DNA from: Chromera velia
Taxonomy: Eukaryota; Sar; Chromeraceae
Direction of reading: 5' to 3'
Assembly (NCBI GenBank): GCA_018398765.1
Contig: JAHBMJ010001506.1
Span: 1-29,649, forward strand
DNA length: 29,649 nt
The notes under the pieces were generated by a model, which ran no database searches, was not told the origin of the DNA, and saw nothing but the letters and a program-made list of their open reading frames with translations. How positions within the stretch are numbered: position 1 is the first letter of the stretch; every line of letters begins with the position of its first letter. The position numbers and the translations under genes were made by a program. Shown here piece by piece: positions 9,757 through 19,174 of this stretch.

Positions 9757-11496
9757 ATGGCTGTCGGTTTTCCCGAGAGCTACTATGGGTACAAGTGGAT
9801 CGAGTTCCAGAACTATGTTCTTCTGAGCTCTTACAACCCGGATCCAGTGGCTGCAAGTATCCGGGCATATACGGAAGGAGGAGATCGGATGATGGAACAC
9901 TTTCGGGATGTGTTTCAGAGGACAGAAAGCAACGAAGATGAGAAGGCTTGGTGCCTCGTGTATGAGATGTGCTACCAGGTCAGGTGCATGTTCTACCGGT
10001 CGAAGCACCACGATGACCGCTCGCGTCCCATCGTGTTTGAGAGAGAAGCCCCCACGGTAAAGGTCATCCCTCCCACAGACCCCAGAGACAGGGTCGATAG
10101 GAATGAGGTCGGCCGCGGGGACCGAGCTTGGGAGGAGCTCTCGGATACATCTATGGCAAAGACAGGCAGAGAGAGAAGGGGAGGCGAAGGGTCCCTTCGT
10201 GCTCATGTTGCGGGTGCTGAGGATGACGAGACCGAGGAAGACACCTTCGCTTCTGAATCTTTGCTGTGGGGCAGATCGAGCGGGTCAGGCCCAGACGATG
10301 GAGATGACAGGGGGGATCCTCCTGACGGAAATGGGGGTCAAGGGGACCCTCCCCCAGGCGATTCTCTACACGACCTACCTCCAGGGGGTTATTCTGGAGG
10401 AGACTGGGGCGGGGGAACTGATGATGAGGGAGGCGGAGATGGCGGGGGGAATGCTCCTCCCGGATCTTCCCAAGCTCTACATCACGGCATCTCCGTTGGG
10501 GAGAGGGCCCGCAGACGACCGCGAAGATTGTCTGTGAGAAGGTTCTTCTCCGGGGATGACGGAGACGATGAAAGAGGGGCAGAGTCTTCTGCCGAGAGGG
10601 GTAGAAGTGATGAGTCGGAACCGGAGGATAGGCCAATTGACCCTTCCGCACACCCGGGGGGCGCAGATAGGTCCCGGTCCGAACAAGGAACTCCCATCCA
10701 AGAGAGGAGAGTTTTGGGTCCAGCTGCGCTGGAGTTCTCCTCGTATGATCGTCAGCCAATGGAGGCCCACCCCATGAAGGGGGCAGTTGTTCAGAGGGAC
10801 AACAGGAGAAAGCTCGTGGCCCTCCATTCAAAGGTGCGTAGGAGCTACGGATGGGCAGACCTCGCACCTGATCTGTCAGTAAGGGACCCCCTCGCTTTCA
10901 AGGTCAAGGAAATTAGGGATGGGAGAGTGAAGCGGTCGTCCATCAAGCACGTGTTCGACATTCGGGGAGGGAGAGTCCCCGAAGAGGCTGTGCGCATGAT
11001 TGATGACCCCGTCCAGCTCCGGGCAGTTAGAGTTTGGAAACTGCCGGAGGAAGAAGGGGTAGGGGGTGTAAACGGCTCTGCAGACACGGTTTCTGCAGAT
11101 CCCTCTGCATCGTCGTCCTCTTCTGCTATGCCTTCCTCTTCTATTGTCCCTGCTGTGCCTCCTGTTGAGGGGGAGTCACGTGTTGTTCCCGAGGCTGCTG
11201 AGTTTCAACCTGGTGTTCCTTTGAACACAGGCGGAGAGGAGCGAGCGGAGGATCATGGGGGTCCTCTTGCTGCTGAGGGGGCATCTGATGAAGGGAATGA
11301 GGTTGGGGGAATTGAGCCACTGGGCCTTATTGCGGAGAATGTGGAGACGGATGAGGAGCCTCCGTCTATGGTTGCGTCTATAGACAGGGACGGGTATGTC
11401 TTAGAAGCCAGCTTATCAATGTGTGAGGCAAGCGGCCTGGGACCCAGGAGCGACAGCAGCTCCTCAGATGATGAGTGGGGGGTCCTGGGGGGTTAG
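9757..11496 (+). CDS. Acidic, Gly/Asp/Ser-rich spacer frame between integrase and reverse transcriptase
   Basis: This frame encodes about 579 residues. The first ~110 residues look globular ([32 protein letters not shown]). Residues ~150–330 are strongly acidic and low complexity (Asp/Gly/Pro/Glu repeats). Residues ~330–425 again look folded and basic ([31 protein letters not shown]), and the last ~150 are acidic and Ser-rich. Copia elements carry a variable linker at this point, but a linker this long is unusual. The folded part at 330–425 could be an integrase C-terminal or targeting module. I recognise no named domain. Confidence 0.55.
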   Translation: MAVGFPESYYGYKWIEFQNYVLLSSYNPDPVAASIRAYTEGGDRMMEHFRDVFQRTESNEDEKAWCLVYEMCYQVRCMFYRSKHHDDRSRPIVFEREAPTVKVIPPTDPRDRVDRNEVGRGDRAWEELSDTSMAKTGRERRGGEGSLRAHVAGAEDDETEEDTFASESLLWGRSSGSGPDDGDDRGDPPDGNGGQGDPPPGDSLHDLPPGGYSGGDWGGGTDDEGGGDGGGNAPPGSSQALHHGISVGERARRRPRRLSVRRFFSGDDGDDERGAESSAERGRSDESEPEDRPIDPSAHPGGADRSRSEQGTPIQERRVLGPAALEFSSYDRQPMEAHPMKGAVVQRDNRRKLVALHSKVRRSYGWADLAPDLSVRDPLAFKVKEIRDGRVKRSSIKHVFDIRGGRVPEEAVRMIDDPVQLRAVRVWKLPEEEGVGGVNGSADTVSADPSASSSSSAMPSSSIVPAVPPVEGESRVVPEAAEFQPGVPLNTGGEERAEDHGGPLAAEGASDEGNEVGGIEPLGLIAENVETDEEPPSMVASIDRDGYVLEASLSMCEASGLGPRSDSSSSDDEWGVLGG

Positions 11497-11625
11497 AAAC
11501 TTCCCAGGGCCAGAGAAGGCCCCACCATAAGGCAGAACCCGCCCAAGGAGGAGGTTGAAGAGATAAACAAGATGGATGAGGTTTTGCAAGGCCCGCAGTG
11601 AGAGCGGTTCAACACCCTCTGTGCG

Positions 11626-13551
11626 ATGGAGGTTTTGAAGGAGGAGCGAGCAAGAAGAGTGCCCGAGGTAACGGGGAGGAACTGGAATGATGATTTCCGG
11701 GAGGAGAGAGGCATTCCGTCGTTCGATGGGGCGATGGTGTGGGAAAGGGAAGAAGGCAATGCCAAATGGGCTGGAACGCCCAAAAGCCCCACCAGGAGTA
11801 GGTGGTGCGGTCTTCCTCACCTGTCCTGCCTTTCCTCCAGGAACCCTCAGTCAGGGTTCCTGTTCACGGGAGCTGCCGTGTACGAGGAGGAGATGAGCTG
11901 TTTCAAGAAGGGTTCTACCCAGCTCCCTACCACAAAGGAGGAGATCGACTCGGGGTCTCACAAGCTCGCTGCCCTGAAGGAGTGGCTGGTAAACATTGTA
12001 GGAAATCGGACGCCCGGCAGAAGGGTCAAGAGGAACGAGATTCGGGCGGTCGTCGGCATGGGCTGGCGATGCATTTGGAAAAAGATGGACGATAGGGCCC
12101 GGAAGCCTAAGGCGAGGTTTTTCGCAAAGGGCTTCCTAGACGGCCGACTCGTTGACACCTATGTCGGAACGCCATCCGTCGCGGGGATCAACACCGTCTG
12201 CTTTTTCATTGTGTTCACAGGAATGGAGATGGGGGCGGTGGATGTGACCGCTGCCTTCTTGACCTCCAAGGATCACAATGCCGAGCGGGTCGGCGCGACA
12301 CTGCCCTCTGTGCTGCCTCGAGTCCCTGAGGAGAACCCCTTCAAGAACATCCCTGACGACAGGTACGAGGAGCTGAGGAGGATGGCGGCTGAGTACGAGC
12401 CCGGGGGCACGTACTTGATGGAGATGGGCCTCTATGGACTGCCCTGTGTGGCCCAGCTTTTCGACCATAAGTTGGAGGGGGTATGCAAGGAGTTGGGGTT
12501 CAAGCGCGTGGACACGGCCATCGCAGTCAAGGCTCCCCCTGAGGGAGGGAGAGCCCAAGCCATCGTCATGAATTGGATAGATGATTTGCTTACTGGAGCC
12601 CCTCCGAAGGAGCATAAGGCCCTTCAGGAGACCCTCAACCAGAGGCTGGGCTTTGGGTCCGTGTGTGTGATCAGGGAGGGATCAGAGAGGAAGTTTTCTG
12701 GAGTGGACATCTCCAGAGTCTCCACGGGGGAGATTCATTTCTCCCAGGTCTCGTACCTCGAGAATACCGACACCGCTCCTCTATGGAATATTTTGAAGGA
12801 GAAGCGTCCGAGCAAACCCTGGAAGGGTTTGGACGGCAAGAGTGCTGAGCCCTTCACCAAGGAAGAGGTCGACAACCAGTATGAGAAGCCGATCCATGCT
12901 GGAGTCGGGACTCTGCAGTGGGGGGTGAGGATGAATCCGCTCCGTGTGGTGTGGGGCCATACGGTAGCGCAGTTGATTTTGAAGCCCTCCAGGCGCATCT
13001 TTAAGACAGTCGTGCGCATCATCGAGATGCTGAAGGGGCACCCTAACAAGCGGGTTTTCATGAGCGTGGGGCTCGTGCCCGTCATGTACGCGTACTTCGA
13101 CGCAGCGTTCAAGTTCGCGACTTACGCTGCACGGTTGGGTTATGTTGTCAGGATCCTGCACTCGATTGAGTTGCGAGGGGACCTGCGGTCCCTCCTGGAG
13201 AACTGGATCGCGTGGGCCACCAAGAGGGCGGGAAGGAAGGTCGGGTCTTCTACCGCTGGGGAGGTACTCGCCTTTGAGTTTCTGCTCAAGAAGCTCTTTG
13301 GCATCGTTGCCCTCGTTAAGGCAATGTGGGGCCTCAAGAAGGTCCGTGTGATCGTCTACACGGACTCCGGCCCCCTTTACGACCAGTTCCGGTCTGGAAA
13401 GGCCCAGACCGATGCGACCATACAGGGCGTTTTGGAGTGGTGCATTCAGGAGATGCGTGTCCTTAGGGCAGATCTCCAGTGGATTGCACGATTGAGGAAC
13501 ATGGCGAACGTGATGACCAAGTGCGCCCTCCCCGGTGGGGAGATGGTGTGA
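11626..13551 (+). CDS. Reverse transcriptase and RNase H region, Ty1/copia type
   Basis: This part encodes about 641 residues. Copia reverse-transcriptase landmarks occur in order: WRCIWKKM … KARFFAKGF (fingers), GAVDVTAAFLTS (first catalytic Asp region), MGLYGLPCVAQ, the catalytic box NWIDDLL at 12571–12591, and KFSGVDISR…GEIHFSQVSYLENTD (thumb side). RNase H follows: MYAYFDAAFKFATY, VGSSTAGEVLAFEFLLKKL, VIVYTDSGPLYDQF and IARLRNMANVMTKCAL, the characteristic copia C-terminus. These enzymes copy the element RNA into DNA and remove the RNA strand. This is the best-preserved and most clearly identified part of the element. Confidence 0.9.
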   Translation: MEVLKEERARRVPEVTGRNWNDDFREERGIPSFDGAMVWEREEGNAKWAGTPKSPTRSRWCGLPHLSCLSSRNPQSGFLFTGAAVYEEEMSCFKKGSTQLPTTKEEIDSGSHKLAALKEWLVNIVGNRTPGRRVKRNEIRAVVGMGWRCIWKKMDDRARKPKARFFAKGFLDGRLVDTYVGTPSVAGINTVCFFIVFTGMEMGAVDVTAAFLTSKDHNAERVGATLPSVLPRVPEENPFKNIPDDRYEELRRMAAEYEPGGTYLMEMGLYGLPCVAQLFDHKLEGVCKELGFKRVDTAIAVKAPPEGGRAQAIVMNWIDDLLTGAPPKEHKALQETLNQRLGFGSVCVIREGSERKFSGVDISRVSTGEIHFSQVSYLENTDTAPLWNILKEKRPSKPWKGLDGKSAEPFTKEEVDNQYEKPIHAGVGTLQWGVRMNPLRVVWGHTVAQLILKPSRRIFKTVVRIIEMLKGHPNKRVFMSVGLVPVMYAYFDAAFKFATYAARLGYVVRILHSIELRGDLRSLLENWIAWATKRAGRKVGSSTAGEVLAFEFLLKKLFGIVALVKAMWGLKKVRVIVYTDSGPLYDQFRSGKAQTDATIQGVLEWCIQEMRVLRADLQWIARLRNMANVMTKCALPGGEMV

Positions 13552-16426
13552 ATCCGGTGGCGTGGAACTTCTGGAGGGGAGGGGTGCGAGGCTTTTTCTT
13601 TCTCTCTTCTGTGTCCTGTTTCTATCGTCTGCTCTTTCCCCTCTGTCATCCCTTTGCAGGTAGGCGTGTATAGGGTTTGGTTTTTCGCTCAGGGGGGGGA
13701 TGACTGGGGTTTGGGTTCGGGCATAGAAGGAGCTAGATAGGCCAGAGGTACTGTTCGTCCCTTTTATCCGTTTCTCTCTCTCGTTAATCTATTCTCCCAG
13801 ATAGGCGACTAGATGGGGCGGTGACAGGAAAGAGGAGCAGGAGACAAGGGGTCTCCTGCTGGGTAGGCGTGGGCTCAGCCTGGGCTGCCAGGCAGGAGAG
13901 TAAGAAGAGTTAGGTAGGAAAGCAAGAAAGCCAGAGGAGCGGGTCCTCTTCCGCTGCACCCTTCCATACACCTCCGTAGCCATGCATGTTCGGTAGTTAC
14001 CCTGTTCTGCCTCGTCCTGTTTGTGTTCATGTTTTGTTTGTTTGTTTTCCGTGCTCTGGCATAGTTGATGTATGTGCCTCTGCGTCACGGGCAAAGCATC
14101 CAATGCTCAGGCAATTAATGCATGAAGCCAAGCAATAGGCGGGCCCAAAATTCATGTAAACCGAGCATTAAATTTTGTCTGGGGCAGCTCGGGTGGAACA
14201 AACGATCGTAGATTACGGTCAATTACATGGGGTGTATGGGTGGGTGGATCCGACGTTCATGAGGAGGCATTACCCTGTCTGTTCGCATCCGTTGTCCTGC
14301 ACTCCGTGTTTGGTGCCCGTCTGCATAAGAAATCCATGCGCAGGAAACAGACGGGCTGTTTATGCGGCGAAGGTGAGTGCCTAAAGCACTCAAACAGTCC
14401 GATCCCTGTGCACCTTCCTTCCTCCGTTTTGAGCAGAATGGGCCTGGCCAGACCAGTTAGGCAGCCTGAAAGAATGCTGTCAGCTGGCATGGGGAGCGTG
14501 AAGGATTTTTGTTTGCGTCCATTCATGACCTGGCTGCCTGTCTGCGATCCGTTGGGGTGATGGAGTTGGCGTGCTACCTGACCGACGCTTTGATCTCAGA
14601 CTATACTTTCGTCTCACTCCCTGCAGGGCTTTGCATCACCCCCAAGTGAATCCATGGGAGAATGTAGATAGAAAGGAGGGAGGGTGCTCATGGGGAGCAT
14701 CACGTCTGGCAGGTGGCAGCCTAGGCAGGGGGAAAGACCGCTGTGCGCACACTGAAACTTTTATCTCTTTGTCTCTTCTCTCTATACACAGCGCTTTAGC
14801 AGAATCGCAAGGGCGTCCTGCGTTCATAATGAACTGTCCCGGTTGGAGGTGTAACCGCCGTGCAAGAGAGACCTGATCTAAGTGCAGGGGGCATCTTGGG
14901 TGAGAATGAGAGCTCAAGTGTGTTGTGGGCGTTTCTTTCCTCTGCCGGCCTCTCATCCTGCTTGAAGCCTGTCCTCCGCTTTGGGAGGTCAGGTTAAGGG
15001 TGAGTGTAAGCCCGGGTGTGTTCGGTTTTGTAGGTTTGTATTTATGAAATCCTTTCCCCAGAAGGTCAGGGGAGTGCGTGGTAGCTCTCCTGTGATTTTT
15101 AATGTTTCCGCAAGGCATGTGTAAAAGGGAAGGGGGTGCCTCGGGGGCACCTTCCTTGAAGTGCAGTTCGTTTTTGTATGTTTGTTTCTCTCTCTCTTTC
15201 TTCTTTGTTTAGATTTCCGCACGGCCTGGGGAAGCTCATCGCATTATAGGGGCGTGCATGGTCGGTGCACGCTAGTTAGGTATGGGCGTCTTCAGGTTTT
15301 CCCTTATTCAATTCATTTTCACAGACGGAAAGGAGCCGGGAGGGAAAGGCCTTCCCGGCCTGTCTATAGAGGCAGAGACCTTTCGCAGTCATATTTTCCT
15401 TGAGCTGCCGGTTTGCGTTAGGGGGCCTAATCCATTGCCGACCCGAACTAGAGTAGGGTGTGCACGGCATGCAGAACATTTTCCCTTCCTTTTGTGATGG
15501 TCGGTGACCATCCACACATACCGTGGATCCGAGTGCATGAAAGAAGGAAAAGAAGAATTTTGGGAGAAGGTGGAAAGGACTTTGCTTTTGACAGACCTGC
15601 TCGGGGAGAATGGGTCTCTTTGCCAGGGGACAGGGCATGCTGAGGCTGTCAAAGGCTCCTAGGCTCCAAAGAACTGCATTTTGGTTTACATGAGGAATGC
15701 TTGTGTTTTTGTTTGCCTTTCTTTCTTTTATTTCTTTCGAACGTTCAGAGCAGGGTCCATCCAGAGCAGGAAGCATGGCAGGTAGCGCGGGCTCCTGCAT
15801 GCTAGATGCCTTCGGTTTTCTGCATGTGGGGCGGGGCTCCATCTGGAGGTAGATGGGCTGTGTGTCCCATACGTTCGTTAGCATAAGTAGGCATGGGCTG
15901 GGGGCCTGTGTTCTTCTGTGCTGTTCCTTTTGAAATTCGCTTTTCCCGGTGTGGTTTCGTTTTATCCCGTTTTTCCAGCCTGGTTGGCTGGTATCTATTT
16001 CCCTGTATGCTCTGCACACGCGTGAGCCCGGTGTACTCTCAATTGTTAAAGGATAATAAATGACGTCTGGAGAGGACGGCGCGTGAGAGCATGAGAAAAA
16101 GGAATGAGGAGAGAAGAGGTAAACGATACATGAATAATTCTTTTGTGTTTGTGCGACAGGAAAAGAGGATAAGGAAAATTGGGGAGCCGGATGATTAAAG
16201 AAAGGTCTTTTCTCATGCTTTCCGATTCCCCTCGTCAGAGGGGGGTATGTTGTGCTGCGTGCTCTATAGTCTTTCCTCGGGGGCTCGGGAGGGGGTATGT
16301 GAAAGTAAACGACGGTCCCGTTCCTGGTCGGATTCGCGGAGGGTGAATTCCGGTCCCGGCATTTCCATTCGTCCCTTCGCCCCAAGCCAGAGAAAGGAGC
16401 GATGCGCACGCAGCGGCCCGTCCACA
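13552..16426 (+). mobile_element. Long 3' internal region of the copia-type element, no sense-strand gene
   Basis: These 2.9 kb between the end of RNase H and the 3' LTR have no plus-strand frame that resembles a protein. Copia elements usually have only a short stretch here. It contains T-rich runs, such as the TTTGTTTGTTTG run at about 14034–14047. A purine-rich stretch lies near 16389, some 30 bases before the 3' LTR, but no classical polypurine tract abuts the LTR. The region is notable mainly for the long antisense frame described separately. Confidence 0.6.
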
Positions 16427-16526
16427 TGGGGTGGCGGGGCGCCTGCAACAGAGGTGTGCATGTCATGAGTTCCATGGTATGGCCTGCATGCACTTTTAGC
16501 GTTAGAAATACACCCGAGGCACTCAC
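15276..16526 (-). CDS. Antisense open frame of 416 codons in the 3' part of the element
   Basis: On the minus strand a frame of 416 codons starts inside the 3' LTR and runs into the 3' internal region. The predicted protein is Pro/Ser/Lys-rich with scattered cysteines. It is not obviously repetitive and has no recognised domain. A short hydrophobic stretch (NYSCIVYLFSPHSFFSC) is too polar for a clear membrane segment. At this base composition an open frame this long is unlikely by chance alone. Some large plant LTR elements are known to carry additional antisense frames between RNase H and the 3' LTR. No homology is recognised, so this remains a candidate only. Confidence 0.3.
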   Translation of the reverse strand: MSASGVFLTLKVHAGHTMELMTCTPLLQAPRHPMWTGRCVRIAPFSGLGRRDEWKCRDRNSPSANPTRNGTVVYFHIPPPEPPRKDYRARSTTYPPLTRGIGKHEKRPFFNHPAPQFSLSSFPVAQTQKNYSCIVYLFSPHSFFSCSHAPSSPDVIYYPLTIESTPGSRVCRAYREIDTSQPGWKNGIKRNHTGKSEFQKEQHRRTQAPSPCLLMLTNVWDTQPIYLQMEPRPTCRKPKASSMQEPALPAMLPALDGPCSERSKEIKERKANKNTSIPHVNQNAVLWSLGAFDSLSMPCPLAKRPILPEQVCQKQSPFHLLPKFFFSFFHALGSTVCVDGHRPSQKEGKMFCMPCTPYSSSGRQWIRPPNANRQLKENMTAKGLCLYRQAGKAFPSRLLSVCENELNKGKPEDAHT

Positions 16527-17061
16527 CGTGGTGGTGTGTGCTCCGGAGATTCATATAGGATTTAAATAAGCCGATGGTACGGTTATGCCATCGGAGGCTT
16601 CAGAATTAATTCCGGTCCCGAATTAATTTCTAGATAGTCAGACAGACGTGCATGGCGGTTACCGTCCGTCTGAATGAGAGACGTGACCTAGGGATTGACA
16701 GAACTTCATGTGTAGGATCTGTACTGTGCCTTATGTCTCTCTGTGGTTTTCTTGTGCTCTGAGTATTGCACAAGGCCACCAGCAGGAGCGTACTATGGAC
16801 TGTGGGAGTTCATAGATTTTCTGTCTGGTGAAGAGACTGATCAGATATTTATTTCGGATTATCTGTATCGGTCTAGACGAGTACGTTACGGAGACGTATT
16901 CGCTGTGGTCCTCGAATAGGAGAGGGCCAAGAATTTGGGAGTATAGCAATTTGAGAGTATAGCAGTTTGAGGAGTCCTCTGGATAGGCTAGAGGATCGAC
17001 ACGGGAGGGCCTATAGGATTCCACTAGAGGAATCTCAAGAGAGGTGAAACTCTACTTTTCA
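16427..17061 (+). repeat. 3' LTR of the copia-type element
   Basis: This is the direct-repeat partner of 1986–2604, starting TGGGGT and ending TTTTCA. It is slightly longer because a short local duplication lies near 16937–16970. Similarity to the 5' LTR stops abruptly at both ends. Most of the differences between the two LTRs are transitions. Confidence 0.9.
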
Positions 17062-17122
17062 CTATGCCGGGAGAGCCTCCCCCATAAGAAAAGCCCTTGA
17101 GGGCATTCTCCATACAAATGAA

Positions 17123-17311
17123 CACTTTAGGTAAATTTTAAATAAGGTCCCACAGGGCCCCCCCCCGTTCGTAACGTCCGTAACGTCCGTAATATCCGTA
17201 ACACGCGGGCCCAAGCCGCACTTTGGGTAAATTTTAGATAAGGTCCCACAGGGCCCCCCTAGGCCTTCCCTCGTCCGTAACGTCCATAGCATCCGTAACA
17301 CGTGGGCCCAT
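17123..17311. repeat. Tandem pair of ~91–93 bp units, left side of an inverted-repeat-bounded region
   Basis: Two similar units (17123–17213 and 17219–17311) each run CACTTT…GGTAAATTTTA…TAAGGTCCCACAGGGC…GTCCGTAAC…GTAACACG…GGGCCCA. The same series of motifs recurs in reverse complement at 19175–19300. This gives the 17123–19300 interval the look of a DNA element with inverted sub-terminal repeats. The short direct repeat GTCACCATGGATCC, two copies at about 17321–17350, follows. Confidence 0.6.
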
Positions 17312-17582
17312 TGACAAGCCGTCACCATGGATCCTGCGTCACCATGGATCCCGACAAGCCGATTCCAACGCGTCCGTAATGTAACCATTTGCCTAACTTT
17401 TACTTTGCTCTCTCCATCGATCCATCAATCTCATTGCAATCCTCGGTCTCGCTTCCTGCGCATACACTGTGTTCCAATCGAATCACTATGATCGACTACT
17501 TTGTACTGCTGTACTATGTTGTACCGTGCTGTGCTGTACACTGGAATACTTACGTTATGTTGTTTGTAGTACTGTCGCCGCT

Positions 17583-17671
17583 CTCTGTTGCTTGTTCTCT
17601 GTGCTCGTTCTCTGTGCTTATTCTTTGTGCTCATTCTCTGTACTCGTTCTCGGTGCTCATTCTCTGTGCTC
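17583..17671. repeat. 13-bp minisatellite (CTCTGTGCTCATT-like), ~7 units
   Basis: About seven consecutive units vary around CTCTGTGCTCATT (the first is 14 bp). The last unit is broken after CTCTGTGCTC by the foldback element at 17672, and the array resumes with TCATTCTCT at 18127. On the plus strand it can be read as CSFSVLIL-like residues, which I do not consider coding. Confidence 0.8.
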
Positions 17672-18126
17672 CGCATGCCGGGGGCGAGCAGGGTGCTTTT
17701 TGCCCCCCTTTCTGCATAGAAGACCGGCGTTTTTTCGCAAAAAACTCGTTCTTATAATTAGTAAGGAGTTAGAAGCTGAAACTTTGTGCAAAAAAACGTT
17801 GTAACGATAGAAAAAGAACTATTAAACAGATTTTTTATATCATTTCTAGAAACATAGGCTGCCATACAAATTTTATAAGTTTTATACCATTTTTTTTACT
17901 ATTCAAAACCGTTAAAAAATGGCCTCAAAATCAAAAAATTTGTATGATAGCCTATGTTTCTAGAAATGATATAAAAAATATGTTCCATAGTTCTTTTTCT
18001 ATCGTTACAACGTCTTCTTACACAAAGTTTTAGCTTCTAACTCCTTACTAATTATGAGAACGAGTTTTTTGCTGAAATACGCTGCTTTAGGGGGGCAAAA
18101 AGCACCCTACTCACCCCCAGCATGCG
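17672..18126. mobile_element. Foldback/MITE-like element, 455 bp, with ~220-bp inverted arms
   Basis: The left arm 17672–17894 and right arm 17916–18126 are inverted copies of each other. They share, for example, AGGGTGCTTTTTGCCCCCCT, CTCGTTCT.ATAATTAGTAAG and ATATCATTTCTAGAAACATA. The spacer is about 21 bases. The outermost ends are CGCATGC and GCATGCG, a perfect inverted repeat. The flanks show a 2-bp direct repeat TC (17670–17671 and 18127–18128), and joining the flanks restores the interrupted minisatellite unit. There is no coding capacity, so it is a non-autonomous DNA element. The transcript could form a long hairpin. The superfamily is not assigned. Confidence 0.8.
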
Positions 18127-18408
18127 TCATTCTCTACTGGTTGCGTACTTTGAGTTTTGTACTCTAGTATGATGGTAGAAAGAGAGAGGAAAGCGGGGGA
18201 GATGACTCTGCAGACCCAGAGTGACCCCGTCTTCTCTTATCTTCTTTTTACGCTCCTCTTTCTCAGCTTGCTTCTGCTCTGTTGTCTCCTTCGCAGCCTA
18301 CAGTCTTACGTGTTTAGCCTCTGCTGCTTCTCTTTTCTTTTTTTTCCTCTGTTTCTCCTTTGCTTCTCTTCTCGCCATTGCAGAGGGACGGTTTCTTTTG
18401 TTTTTCCT

Positions 18409-19036
18409 TTAAATTCCTTTCTCATCCTTTCTCTTCCTTTCTCTCTCCTTCTCCAGATGCTGTTGCCAGGCCTGTGGGTCATTCTTCTTATTTTTTCTAC
18501 ACTCCCTCACCCTTTCTACTGTGGCCCTCCGGGGCTTCCCCCTTCTTCTTCTTCCCCTCTCTTTTTCTTCCTCACTCATATCCTTTTTATCAGAGTACCC
18601 CTCTTCTTTCTCCCCACCGAATTCTTCCTCACTACCGTCTTCTTCTTGCTCACCACGATGTGGCGGCGTCTCATATCTGAAGCCAGGCCCTGCAATGTTA
18701 TCTTTATCTTTGTCTTCATCTTCATCTTCCAAAAAAAGAGGGCCGCGGGCAGAGGGCGAGAGTTTTTCCATTTTGAACCCTGCAGGGCCGTGGACAGAGG
18801 GCGAGAGTTCTTCTATTTTGAACCTTGCAGGCGCAAAGTAGGAAGAGCCGGCTAGATCTCCACGGCAACGGCCTCAACGGACTTTCTTCTTCAACCTTCT
18901 CCATTGCCTCAGGAGAGAAGAGAGGGCTCTGCTGGGGAGTTTTGGGGGGGGACTCATCATCAGACGACTCCACCACCATAACGCTTTTGGAAGGTTCTAA
19001 AATATAAACACTTGACTCATTGTCTCGGCAAGCCAT
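18409..19036 (-). CDS. Candidate charged protein, two overlapping minus-strand frames, possibly exons
   Basis: The first frame starts at 19036 (MACRDNESSVYILEPS…). It has an acidic, Ser/Pro-rich segment typical of real protein (VVESSDDESPPKTPQQSP). A second frame, read from about 18771 to 18409, continues with an acidic run (EDEDEDKDKD) and a Glu/Lys/Arg-rich helical stretch ending near KERERKRKDEKGI. The two are in different frames, so an intron between them is needed if they are one gene. Acceptor-like sequences ending in TGCAG lie near 18694–18700 and 18780–18790 (as read on the minus strand). A 45-bp tandem duplication (18750–18839) repeats 15 residues in frame (TLALCPRP). The pair lies inside the inverted-repeat-bounded region, so it may belong to that DNA element. 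No transposase motif is visible; function is unknown. Confidence 0.35.
18750..18839. repeat. 45-bp tandem duplication, two units
   Basis: CAGAGGGCGAGAGTT… recurs after exactly 45 bases (18750 and 18795) with only a few differences, so the duplication keeps the minus-strand frame. Each unit includes CTGCAGG/TTGCAGG-type sequence on one strand and TTCAAAAT on the other. Confidence 0.7.
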
Positions 19037-19174
19037 ATTTGTAAAGCAAAAAGGACTAAAGAAACCCGATCAGAACACGTTTGCAGATGGGAGAGTGAAG
19101 TAGACAAACAGAGCCGGGCCAACAACAGAGGAGATGGATATGCTCCGTCAAGAGAGAGCTGTGATGCTTCGGCA

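Larger units (their letters stand above)
1986..17061 (+). mobile_element. Ty1/copia-type LTR retrotransposon, large, broken
   Basis: Two direct repeats of about 620–635 bp, starting TG and ending CA, bound a 13.8 kb interior. The order is gag-like region, zinc knuckle, integrase, reverse transcriptase, RNase H. Integrase before reverse transcriptase is the Ty1/copia arrangement. At 15.1 kb it is far longer than the usual 5–6 kb. The excess lies in an extended gag region, a ~2.8 kb region between integrase and reverse transcriptase, and a 2.9 kb region after RNase H. By hand the LTRs differ at about 39 of ~619 aligned sites. With a substitution rate near 1e-8 per site per year this would mean a few million years, but the real rate is unknown. 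The element is broken, with roughly half a dozen or more interruptions. I find no target-site duplication. Confidence 0.9.

Noticed and set aside
17062-17388. Minus-strand 108-codon frame with TDVTD repeats
   Set aside because: It is a translation of the tandem GTCCGTAAC units and ends at the LTR edge; there is no independent support.
18157-18855. 232-codon hydrophobic frame resembling a membrane protein
   Set aside because: It is the antisense of a Glu/Lys/Arg-rich minus-strand stretch, which always reads as Phe/Leu/Ser on the other strand.
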